A stretch of DNA of 7,087 nucleotides, from contig WALN01000006.1 in the NCBI GenBank assembly GCA_015522865.1, positions 1 to 7,087 of the forward strand, written 5' to 3'. The translations under genes and the position numbers were made by a program. This document shows, piece after piece, positions 1-7,066 of the stretch. The number at the start of each line of letters is the position of its first letter. Positions within the stretch are counted from its first letter, which is position 1. The notes beneath the pieces are model-generated. The model searched no databases, was not told the origin of the DNA, and was given only the letters and a program-made list of their open reading frames with translations. The stretch is from Microcaldota archaeon. GTDB lineage: Archaea; Micrarchaeota; Micrarchaeia; Norongarragalinales; WALN01.

Positions 1-678
1 ATATATAAGAGCAAGCACAAGAACCGCTAAGCTTGGCCATAAAATGGAATAAAAGTTAGATGAAAGATGTGAAAAAAAGTCGGTAACTTCTTTGTCCAGG
101 CCTTCTTCTTCTTGGTATGTAACTTGCCACTTTGAAGAGATGGGGCCCTTCCAAACAAGCAGGTTGCCTTTTTCTTCTGCTGGGGACGGCTCAACACTTA
201 CAAGTTCAGCATTTTGTGGGAGCTCTATTTCTAAGGTGGTTATAAGCGGCAGAATATTCTCTCCGTATTTCGTCTTATCGAAAAGGAGATTGCTGTTCGA
301 AATAGTATACACTTTTATTCTGGTCCCGGACTCCTTAACTTTCGCAATGTTCTTTGAAAAATAATCGAGTATAATAACACCAGTTCTGTAGCTTGACTGA
401 AAATCTCTCTTTGTAGTTATGTGTGTGTTCTCCACCTCAGTGCCTACATGATATTTGAGCAATTTAGTAAACGGACGCCAGTCTACGATTGAGTTGCCCC
501 CCTTATTCATCTGATAGTCAAATGCTTCTATTTCGGCCTGGGAGTTTAGAGAAATAGTAACTATCTCCTCAACATTAGCGCTCCCATCGCTATTCATTTT
601 TGCGTGCACTTTAAGAGAGACATCGGAATACGCAAAAACAAGCGAAGCGAATAGAAATATAAGAAAAATGCGTTTCAT
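1..678 (-). CDS. Secreted, membrane-anchored surface protein, partial (3' end beyond the left edge)
   Basis: The frame is open from an ATG at 678 to the window edge, giving 226 residues with no stop, so the C-terminus is missing. Residues 1-16 (MKRIFLIFLFASLVFA) are a typical Sec signal peptide with a likely cut after A16. About 190 residues of polar, beta-rich sequence without cysteines follow. The last visible stretch (about 208-226, starting NFYSILWP) is hydrophobic and looks like a membrane anchor. I infer an extracytoplasmic domain held at the membrane. I recognise no catalytic motif and no family. It is divergent from the pilin operon at 754 and shares a 75-base intergenic region with it, which may mean joint control. 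A TATA-like box about 25 bases upstream and no clear Shine-Dalgarno sequence suggest a leaderless transcript. The reading frame is well supported; the function is unknown. Confidence 0.8.
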   Translation of the reverse strand, partial: MKRIFLIFLFASLVFAYSDVSLKVHAKMNSDGSANVEEIVTISLNSQAEIEAFDYQMNKGGNSIVDWRPFTKLLKYHVGTEVENTHITTKRDFQSSYRTGVIILDYFSKNIAKVKESGTRIKVYTISNSNLLFDKTKYGENILPLITTLEIELPQNAELVSVEPSPAEEKGNLLVWKGPISSKWQVTYQEEEGLDKEVTDFFSHLSSNFYSILWPSLAVLVLALIY

Positions 679-698
679 ACTAAGAATACAGAAATGCA

Positions 699-707
699 AT
701 ATTTAAT
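699..707 (-). promoter_or_regulatory. TATA-like box for the leftward secreted-protein gene
   Basis: On the minus strand this reads ATTAAATAT. Its centre is about 25 bases before the ATG at 678, the distance expected between an archaeal TATA box and a transcription start, so the mRNA could begin at or next to the start codon (leaderless). The same 9-mer occurs upstream of the Cdc48 gene at 6271-6279. The box is seen; its activity is inferred. Confidence 0.5.
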
Positions 708-720
708 TATTTGCCAGCTC

Positions 721-736
721 TAATATTTTTATTTTT
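721..736 (+). promoter_or_regulatory. Probable TATA element of the pilin operon
   Basis: An A/T-only stretch (TAATATTTTTATTTTT) lies about 20-33 bases before the ATG at 754. No Shine-Dalgarno-like sequence precedes that ATG, which fits a leaderless first gene. The match to an archaeal TATA box is loose because the whole region is A/T-rich. Confidence 0.35.
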
Positions 737-751
737 ATTGCTCTAAGCAAT
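737..751 (+). promoter_or_regulatory. Inverted repeat between promoter and start codon, possible operator
   Basis: ATTGCT-CTA-AGCAAT is a perfect 6-base inverted repeat with a 3-base spacer. It ends two bases before the ATG at 754 and lies just downstream of the likely TATA element. A protein bound here would block RNA polymerase, so a repressor site is possible. The arms are short and A/T-rich, so chance is a real alternative. Confidence 0.3.
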
Positions 752-753
752 GT

Positions 754-1341
754 ATGAAAGCATTTGTGAGTATAGTATTAGTTTTGGCATTTATAGTCCC
801 CTTATTTTTGAGTTCAACTTTATATAAGAGTACAGAGCATCAGTCCCAACTGGCAGAACAAAAAATAATACTTATAGAAAGCAGGAACGCAGCGGATATA
901 AACATTAAAAGGGCTGTTAAGCAGGTGTTCGCAAGCGCCAAAGGAGAAACGAGATATGAACGAGTTTTGGATGTTGCAAACAAAATGAAAAAACTCGAGA
1001 GATTTGAGGAAAACGAGAACGTAGATGTGTGGTTTGGGAATTTAGAGAATAGAGAAGAAAAACAAATGATAAATAAAATGCTGAAAGAAAAAAAACCTAT
1101 AAAATGCAATGGCTGTTTTGATTTTGATACGATGGGAGTTGACTGGCATGGCAACCCTGTGCCATTAAGCATGGCCTTCCTGGATTCTCCGCTTCCTGGG
1201 AAGACAATTATTTCAAAAACGGGCCTGAGTTTTGTGCCTGACTTTCCAATTGCAGCAGAAAATATTTACTTTGGTGCAAGTATTTACAAAAATGGAATAG
1301 CAACAGTCATTCTCATGCCAGAGGGGTTCGAAAATGGATAG
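754..1341 (+). CDS. Pilin-like membrane-anchored protein, first gene of pilin operon (195 aa)
   Basis: I do not recognise a named family. Residues 3-22 form one N-terminal hydrophobic helix, followed by a charged, probably helical region (about 28-115) and a more compact C-terminal domain with a CxxC pair (C118, C121) that could bind metal or form a disulfide. The N-terminus K2-A3-F4-V5-S6-I7-V8 lines up with the class III pilin motifs of its neighbours ([KR]-[GA]-Q-x-S-x-E) but has F for Q and V for the usual E. It is therefore either a degenerate minor pilin or an ordinary signal-anchored protein. It is the longest of the pilin-like set and leads the operon; its stop overlaps the next start by 8 bases. 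No ribosome-binding site is visible, so it may be leaderless. Coding status is well supported, pilin identity less so. Confidence 0.75.
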   Translation: MKAFVSIVLVLAFIVPLFLSSTLYKSTEHQSQLAEQKIILIESRNAADINIKRAVKQVFASAKGETRYERVLDVANKMKKLERFEENENVDVWFGNLENREEKQMINKMLKEKKPIKCNGCFDFDTMGVDWHGNPVPLSMAFLDSPLPGKTIISKTGLSFVPDFPIAAENIYFGASIYKNGIATVILMPEGFENG

Positions 1342-1678
1342 GAGAGGGCAATTAAGCATAGAGCTGCTCATTTCTTTCATAGCTTTCCTCATTTTCATTT
1401 CAGTTTTTTTACATTTCGAAAATGATTTAGGCAGGAAATTGAATTCCACCTCGAAAACATTTTCAGTTAAAAGGGAGCTTGAAAACACTTGCTTTGTGCT
1501 TGACTCTTTCGCCACAACAAGAAATACAGCGCTTAATTTAGGCGTCGGGAACAAGTTCAGAGTGAAAAATGAGCATGAGCTTATGGAGAAAGATTCTGAT
1601 ATAAGCGCAATCTGCATTGCTTCTATCAAAACCGGCCCCCATCTGGAGGTAAAGCAAAATGAGTACGAAACAACTTAA
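1334..1678 (+). CDS. Class III signal peptide pilin-like protein (114 aa)
   Basis: The N-terminus shows a canonical archaeal class III (type IV pilin-like) signal: R3-R4-G5, then Q6-L7-S8-I9-E10, followed by a hydrophobic helix to about residue 27. In this family an EppA-type prepilin peptidase cuts before the Q, and the glutamate at mature position 5 helps subunits pack into the filament. The mature protein would be about 109 residues with an externally exposed tail holding two cysteines (C53, C94) that could form a disulfide. It is larger than a minimal major pilin and sits in a row of similar genes, so a minor pilin is likely. The ATG at 1334 overlaps the upstream gene by 8 bases and has a GAGGGG ribosome-binding site at 1321-1326. 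The next gene starts within its last 20 bases. Confidence 0.85.
   Translation: MDRRGQLSIELLISFIAFLIFISVFLHFENDLGRKLNSTSKTFSVKRELENTCFVLDSFATTRNTALNLGVGNKFRVKNEHELMEKDSDISAICIASIKTGPHLEVKQNEYETT
1645..1650 (+). promoter_or_regulatory. Strong ribosome-binding site for the 144-aa pilin-like gene
   Basis: GGAGGT lies 8 bases before the ATG at 1659, inside the coding end of the preceding gene. It is the best Shine-Dalgarno match in the plus-strand operon and fixes this start. Confidence 0.75.
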
Positions 1679-2093
1679 GGGATTTTTCTCTTTTGATGCC
1701 GCAATTGCAAGCCTCTTATTAATATCAATAATATTTATAGGTATTTTCGTATTCAAAACTCAAATAAACAATTTAAGCAGCTCGATGAAAATCGCCAAAA
1801 AGGAAAGAATAGCGCTTACAGTCAGCGACTATCTCGTAAGAGAGGCCCCTCCAGATGGGGTGTGTAGGGTGGTGGGGAACATGGTCGAAGCTAAAGTTGT
1901 AGATGATGAAAAAATAAACGAGCAATTAGCGGAAAAAATTAAAACAAAATTCGGAATTGCCCATTTGAAAATTTTGGTGAATAATTTAGCAGGAGAAAAC
2001 AAAATAGATGTTGGAGATGAGGGAGACATATGCATCAGACGTTTGGTCAGCAATTTGGAAAACGAAGGAGAAATATTAGAGGTGTGTGTTTGA
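1659..2093 (+). CDS. Pilin-like protein with variant F-x-S-x-D signal motif (144 aa)
   Basis: Residues 7-13 read K-G-F-F-S-F-D, which aligns without gaps to the K/R-G-Q-x-S-x-E class III pilin signal of the neighbouring genes, with F replacing Q at the cut site and D replacing E at mature position 5. A hydrophobic helix follows to about residue 32. The rest is a mixed helix/strand domain with three cysteines (C69, C125, C143). From the motif, the helix and the operon I infer a minor pilin or pseudopilin; whether the usual prepilin peptidase cuts it is uncertain. The start is set by GGAGGT 8 bases upstream. The gene overlaps its predecessor by 20 bases, and its TGA overlaps the TTG start of its successor. 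Confidence 0.8.
   Translation: MSTKQLKGFFSFDAAIASLLLISIIFIGIFVFKTQINNLSSSMKIAKKERIALTVSDYLVREAPPDGVCRVVGNMVEAKVVDDEKINEQLAEKIKTKFGIAHLKILVNNLAGENKIDVGDEGDICIRRLVSNLENEGEILEVCV
2079..2084 (+). promoter_or_regulatory. Ribosome-binding site deciding the TTG start at 2090
   Basis: GAGGTG lies 5 bases before the TTG at 2090. It supports that codon rather than the in-frame ATG at 2030 or GTG at 2084, and it puts the signal motif at the very N-terminus, as in the sister genes. Confidence 0.65.
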
Positions 2094-2473
2094 AAGGTTT
2101 TATTTTAACTATTGATGCTTTGCTGAGCGTGCTGGTAGCTCTTTCTCTGCTTGCACTTTTCCCCACCTTAAAGGCGCCAAATTATAATGAAATTTATTCT
2201 TACAAATTGCTCAATGATATTGCGGACTTTTCGCAGAGAAATTTAGATGGAGAAACAATAGAATTTATACATGGAAATGGTGGGGGATTGGCACAAAAGT
2301 ACGAAGAAATTGCTAAAAATTTTAATTTTTGCCTCAAAGTGAGGTATAAAGATGATGTAATTGAAGCTAACTGCAACGGAAAAGAAAACAAAAATAAATT
2401 TGTGACAGAACGGGATTTTTGGGATGGCGAAAGTGCTTATAGAGTGCGGTATATTCTGCTAACAAACTCATAA
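2090..2473 (+). CDS. Pilin-like protein with K-G-F...T-I-D signal motif (127 aa)
   Basis: From the TTG start the protein begins MKGFILTIDALL, followed by a hydrophobic helix to about residue 25. The K-G-F and T-I-D elements resemble the F-x-S-x-D signal of the preceding gene, with one extra residue between F and D, so the cut may fall after F4 instead of G3. The remainder (30-127) is polar, with two cysteines (C81, C95) and a glycine-rich turn at 62-66. The role is inferred to be a minor pilin. The TTG overlaps the upstream stop (TTGA), implying coupled translation. An ATG at 2030 would add 20 mostly basic residues inside the previous gene and has no good ribosome-binding site, so I reject it. 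The stop overlaps the last codons of the facing gene. Confidence 0.78.
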   Translation: MKGFILTIDALLSVLVALSLLALFPTLKAPNYNEIYSYKLLNDIADFSQRNLDGETIEFIHGNGGGLAQKYEEIAKNFNFCLKVRYKDDVIEANCNGKENKNKFVTERDFWDGESAYRVRYILLTNS

Positions 2474-2887
2474 TTTAATGGCGCTCAGGTGCACTCCATC
2501 TTCTTCGTTTGTAAAAATAAATTTGTATCTGCCTTTATGCAAAGTGCCTTGTTCTATGTAGAGGGGATATGAAAGATGAGAAGAAAATGATTTAGTTTTG
2601 TTCTCAAATTTTAAAGATAAATTAAAAGTATAGCTTTCATCATCGAAATATAGGTCGAGCTCGTCTGCATAAACGGGCATCTCTTCAACAATTTTATTAC
2701 CCCCGCCAAGCAAATAAACATCAGAAGCTCTGTCACAAATTAAATTTGATAGCTCCTCTGTGTTTTTAACAGTAATCGCATATTTTGAGAGAGTATGCAC
2801 TTTATTAATAACAGGAACAAGCAATAGAAAAAAAGCAAAGAGCGCAGACAATATTAAAAGCAGTTCTATACTAATCTGAGCTCTAAT
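2468..2887 (-). CDS. Class III signal peptide pilin-like protein with probable ATT start (139 aa)
   Basis: Counted from an ATT codon at 2887, the protein starts MRAQISIELLLIL: a canonical class III pilin signal with the cut expected between A3 and Q4 and glutamate E8 at mature position 5. A hydrophobic helix runs to about residue 28. The rest (about 35-139) looks like a beta-rich domain with one cysteine (C51). Upstream in frame there are only six more codons before a TAA (2906-2908), and none is ATG, GTG or TTG. A strong ribosome-binding site sits at the same distance as in the gene just upstream. The first standard start, TTG at 2851, would remove the pilin motif and has no ribosome-binding site. 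ATT initiation is therefore the best reading; a base-calling error (ATG to ATT) is the alternative. It is likely cotranscribed with the mini-pilin 30 bases upstream. Confidence 0.8.
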   Translation of the reverse strand: MRAQISIELLLILSALFAFFLLLVPVINKVHTLSKYAITVKNTEELSNLICDRASDVYLLGGGNKIVEEMPVYADELDLYFDDESYTFNLSLKFENKTKSFSSHLSYPLYIEQGTLHKGRYKFIFTNEEDGVHLSAIKL

Positions 2888-2890
2888 GAA

Positions 2891-2898
2891 ATCACCTT
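2891..2898 (-). promoter_or_regulatory. Ribosome-binding site supporting the ATT start
   Basis: On the minus strand this reads AAGGTGAT, of which AGGTGAT is complementary to the usual archaeal 16S rRNA tail. It is followed by TTC and then ATT at 2887. The same eight bases with the same 3-base gap precede the GTG start at 3085, which strongly favours ATT as the start. Confidence 0.75.
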
Positions 2899-2917
2899 TA
2901 GCTTTTTATAAAATTAG

Positions 2918-3085
2918 CTATGTGATGTTCTCAATCTCGTTAAACACTTTGTCCGACTTTTCAGCAAGAGTATTTTTTCCTTTTTCAGCTGTATGCTGAA
3001 GCTGAGTTATCAGAATAATTGCAACCGCAATTATTGCAGCAGTAATAATCAAAAGCTCTGCACTTACCTGCGCCTTCTCATCCAC
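2918..3085 (-). CDS. Mini-pilin with class III signal peptide (55 aa)
   Basis: This short gene starts at GTG. The protein begins MDEKAQVSAELLII, with a canonical class III signal (cut between A5 and Q6, E10 at mature position 5). It continues with a hydrophobic helix to about residue 28 and a short charged, probably helical tail ending EIENIT. The mature chain would be about 50 residues, almost only the pilin core helix. Among archaeal type IV pili such very short Q-x-S-x-E proteins can be the main filament subunit, as in the small Epd pilins of Methanococcus, so this is the best candidate for a major pilin here. It has a ribosome-binding site 3 bases upstream, its own probable TATA box, and leads the two-gene minus-strand unit. 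It is easily missed because of its size. Confidence 0.85.
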   Translation of the reverse strand: MDEKAQVSAELLIITAAIIAVAIILITQLQHTAEKGKNTLAEKSDKVFNEIENIT

Positions 3086-3088
3086 AAA

Positions 3089-3096
3089 ATCACCTT
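3089..3096 (-). promoter_or_regulatory. Ribosome-binding site of the mini-pilin gene
   Basis: On the minus strand this reads AAGGTGAT followed by TTT and GTG. It fixes the GTG at 3085 as the start and is duplicated in front of the next gene at 2891-2898. Confidence 0.75.
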
Positions 3097-3115
3097 ACTT
3101 AAAATAATTAGCAAA

Positions 3116-3127
3116 GTTTTTTAAACC
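3116..3127 (-). promoter_or_regulatory. Probable TATA box of the mini-pilin operon
   Basis: On the minus strand this reads GGTTTAAAAAAC. A start about 26 bases downstream would fall near 3095 and leave a short leader that just includes the ribosome-binding site. It lies in the 48-base gap after the protease gene, so the pilin pair may have its own transcript although read-through from upstream is possible. Confidence 0.45.
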
Positions 3128-3133
3128 GATATT

Positions 3134-3700
3134 TTAGAACAAGAGGTAGAGCACGTAAACAGACGCGCTAAAGATAAGCAACGCCGACCAGATGCTAATA
3201 TCCCAGCGCTTCACTTTTTCTCCATCAAGCGGAAAAACAGGCAAGAGATTGAAAAAACCCAACCACAAATTAATAATTACACCAATAGATGTAACCGATT
3301 TAAAATGAGGGAAAAAGAGCTCAAATATCCAGAAAGCAATCGCAAGTAAAATATTCATTAGGGGGCCAGCTGCAGAAATCATCCCATTCTCTTTTTTGCT
3401 TATTTTCTTCCCATAAATATAGACCGCTCCTGGCGCGGCAAAAATCAAAGCGCCCTGCGTTATTAGAGACAGTACTAAAGCGAATATCAAACCCCCGCTC
3501 CACATTCTAAAGCGAGCCTTGCAGCCAAAGTGCAGTGCAACAAATCTATGCCCGAGCTCGTGGAGAGCAAAGCCAGCTCCCACAGTAGCAACAATCGCTA
3601 AAAAATGGTGAAAGGAAAAAAAAGTTGTCGGGGCGGGAAAAATAGAGAACGCAAAACTCAAAACAAAAACAGAAATTAAAATCTCCAATATCTCGTTCAT
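3134..3700 (-). CDS. M50 (site-2-type) intramembrane zinc metalloprotease (188 aa)
   Basis: This is a membrane-embedded protease that would cut substrates within or next to the membrane. The zinc site is visible: H47-E48-L-G-H51 supplies two histidine ligands and the catalytic glutamate, and the distal motif N151-LLPVFPLDG160 supplies the aspartate ligand D159. The A-A-G-P motif at 110-113 is also typical of the family. Hydrophobic segments at about 5-25, 33-55, 70-90, 108-130, 137-152 and 170-187 suggest around six membrane helices. There is no PDZ or CBS domain, so this is a minimal family member. The ATG at 3700 overlaps the upstream stop (ATGA), so it is probably translated together with the 134-residue membrane protein and Cdc48. 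Substrates are unknown; it is not a prepilin peptidase, which is an aspartyl enzyme. Confidence 0.93.
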   Translation of the reverse strand: MNEILEILISVFVLSFAFSIFPAPTTFFSFHHFLAIVATVGAGFALHELGHRFVALHFGCKARFRMWSGGLIFALVLSLITQGALIFAAPGAVYIYGKKISKKENGMISAAGPLMNILLAIAFWIFELFFPHFKSVTSIGVIINLWLGFFNLLPVFPLDGEKVKRWDISIWSALLIFSASVYVLYLLF

Positions 3701-4101
3701 GTTTTTCTGACCATCTCAGTTTCAATGATTTTAACGCGCGCTGGAGAAAAAAGCCCGCCATAATCAAGCACTATGCCTTCCGCCTGCGCCCCATTTTGCA
3801 GCCTTACTTTTATTTTTTCTCCCTTCCTCTTATTTTGAAGAGCAACAGCTTCAACTGCACCAGTAAAAGCAAAAGCAGAATTTCCCCTAGAATACTGGCG
3901 GGAAATGAGGGCAAAGAGCTTGTCTCCAACTCTCACTCCCCGCGCATGCGGGTAAATAAATGAAATGAATATCGCTCCTCCAAGAGAAAGGGCCAATGCT
4001 CTCAAAAGGTCTATTAGCTGAGACAACAAGCCAGCGCCAAATAATAATAAAGAAATCGCAGAAAGTAAAACCCAGCTTGTGAAGAATATTTTAATGTTCA
4101 T
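3697..4101 (-). CDS. Small two-helix membrane protein with C-terminal beta-rich domain (134 aa)
   Basis: I do not recognise this family. Two hydrophobic helices (about 5-27 and 31-50) are followed by a soluble domain of about 80 residues with alternating strand-like segments (G59-D60-K61 region, 75-88, 95-111, 121-128) and several glycines, possibly a small barrel. This two-helix-plus-barrel layout resembles NfeD proteins, which partner membrane proteases, but I see no diagnostic NfeD motif. It lies between Cdc48 (12 bases upstream) and the M50 protease (4-base overlap), so I infer a membrane partner or adaptor for one of them. I chose the ATG at 4101, preceded by GGTGGTG at 4105-4111. A TTG at 4113 directly after the Cdc48 stop would add four residues and is less likely. 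Confidence 0.8.
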   Translation of the reverse strand: MNIKIFFTSWVLLSAISLLLFGAGLLSQLIDLLRALALSLGGAIFISFIYPHARGVRVGDKLFALISRQYSRGNSAFAFTGAVEAVALQNKRKGEKIKVRLQNGAQAEGIVLDYGGLFSPARVKIIETEMVRKT

Positions 4102-4113
4102 AGCCACCACCAA

Positions 4114-6228
<2,115 letters not shown>

Positions 6229-6304
6229 TTATCTCACGCGTTGTTTAGCATATCAATAATGTTCAACAAAATATTTAATTGCTATGCCTCTTAAAAAGTA
6301 AATG
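6229..6304 (-). promoter_or_regulatory. Intergenic promoter region of the Cdc48 operon
   Basis: These 76 bases separate the NFACT-R gene from cdc48. On the minus strand they contain ATTAAATAT (6271-6279), identical to the box before the gene at 678. Its distance predicts a start near 6249 and a leader of about 20 bases holding GTGA as a weak ribosome-binding site before the ATG at 6228. A TTTTT run just after the upstream stop (6293-6297) could act as a weak archaeal terminator. So cdc48 probably has its own promoter even though it follows the NFACT-R gene. Confidence 0.5.
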
Positions 6305-7066
6305 CTACTGGAAGTTATATAGCTCTGCTCTGCTTTCTCCTGGAATCAGCGCTTCAATTTCTGGCTCTTTAATTTTTAAAAAATGCTCTATAAATTTCGC
6401 AACTTTTGATTTTTTTTCATCTCCTGGGGATAAAACCACCGCATTTTTCAGTCCTTTGTAATTTGCAGGCAAAACAAGCAATTTGCCTTCTCTATTTACA
6501 AATGCCAATTTCAACTCAACGTTCTTAAACCACTTTCTCCTTCCTTTTATAACAAAACCTCCTTTCGATACATACTCTCCCATAGAATATTTTGAAACTT
6601 GCTCGCTCGAAACTGCATAAACATCTACACTTGAAACCTTATTTTTCCATGCGGAGGAGTAGGATGCGGAAAACTGTGCTGCCTCTTTTAGAGCGCTTTC
6701 TGAAACTTCTTCTCCGTGTTTAATAATTGTCGCAGGCGCTCCGACAACATCCGCGTGCATAAATAAATCGCCTTTTTCAAGATATTTAGAAAAAAGCTTT
6801 TCATTCTGCGATGCGTTTTTGCCTGCCAGAACTAAAATTCCGTCAGAAGTGAAGAAATAGTGGAAATGTTCGTACCATTTTTTTTCTCTTATTTTTCTTA
6901 CTTTAATTTGCCGCTCTTTTTTTTCTTTAGTATTTGCGCGTTTCTTTTCCATTTTTTCGAGTGCTTTTTTTGCTCCTGCTATTTTCTTCTTGTATTTTTT
7001 ATAAATAGCATAATAGTGCTGCGCATTTTCCATCGCTGTCCTATCCAGCTGTATTTTTACCTTCAC
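6305..7066 (-). CDS. NFACT-R domain protein (RqcH/NEMF family C-terminal half), standalone or partial (253 aa visible)
   Basis: This matches the C-terminal half of RqcH/NEMF/Rqc2 proteins, which bind the large ribosomal subunit with a stalled peptidyl-tRNA and drive tail addition in ribosome quality control. Residues 10-62 (from N14-A15-Q16) match the end coiled-coil arm and are very lysine-rich. The NFACT-R domain follows: KWYEHFHYFFTSDG (63-76), GKNASQNEKL (82-91), GDLFMHADVVGAPATIIK (99-116), YSSAW (136-140) and GEYVSKGGFVIKGRRKW (163-179). NFACT-N and helix-hairpin-helix domains are absent from the visible part; full-length archaeal proteins have roughly 600-700 residues. The GTG at 7066 has a GGTG site 7 bases upstream (7074-7077), which supports a short standalone protein. 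However, the frame stays open for the remaining 21 bases, so it may be the tail of a longer gene. It is followed by cdc48. Confidence 0.88.
   Translation of the reverse strand: MKVKIQLDRTAMENAQHYYAIYKKYKKKIAGAKKALEKMEKKRANTKEKKERQIKVRKIREKKWYEHFHYFFTSDGILVLAGKNASQNEKLFSKYLEKGDLFMHADVVGAPATIIKHGEEVSESALKEAAQFSASYSSAWKNKVSSVDVYAVSSEQVSKYSMGEYVSKGGFVIKGRRKWFKNVELKLAFVNREGKLLVLPANYKGLKNAVVLSPGDEKKSKVAKFIEHFLKIKEPEIEALIPGESRAELYNFQ

Noticed and set aside
92..364. Plus-strand open frame of 90 codons in the left region
   Set aside because: The minus strand here is a continuous frame with signal peptide and membrane anchor, which explains the sequence better.
1213..1629. Minus-strand open frame of 138 codons opposite the pilin operon
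   Set aside because: It is antisense across two overlapping genes with clear signal peptides; the translation is rich in S, F and C, as expected for a shadow of A-rich coding DNA.
2030..2089. ATG at 2030 as the start of the fourth pilin-like gene
   Set aside because: It would add 20 basic residues lying inside the previous gene and lacks a good ribosome-binding site; TTG at 2090 has GAGGTG 5 bases upstream and gives the expected short N-terminus.
2849..2851. TTG at 2851 as the start of the minus-strand 139-aa gene
   Set aside because: It would cut off the R-A-Q-I-S-I-E pilin motif that is encoded in frame just upstream and has no ribosome-binding site of its own.
3134..3700. The membrane protease as a prepilin peptidase for the adjacent pilins
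   Set aside because: Prepilin peptidases are aspartyl enzymes with GxGD-type motifs; this protein has HELGH and LDG zinc-ligand motifs of the M50 family.
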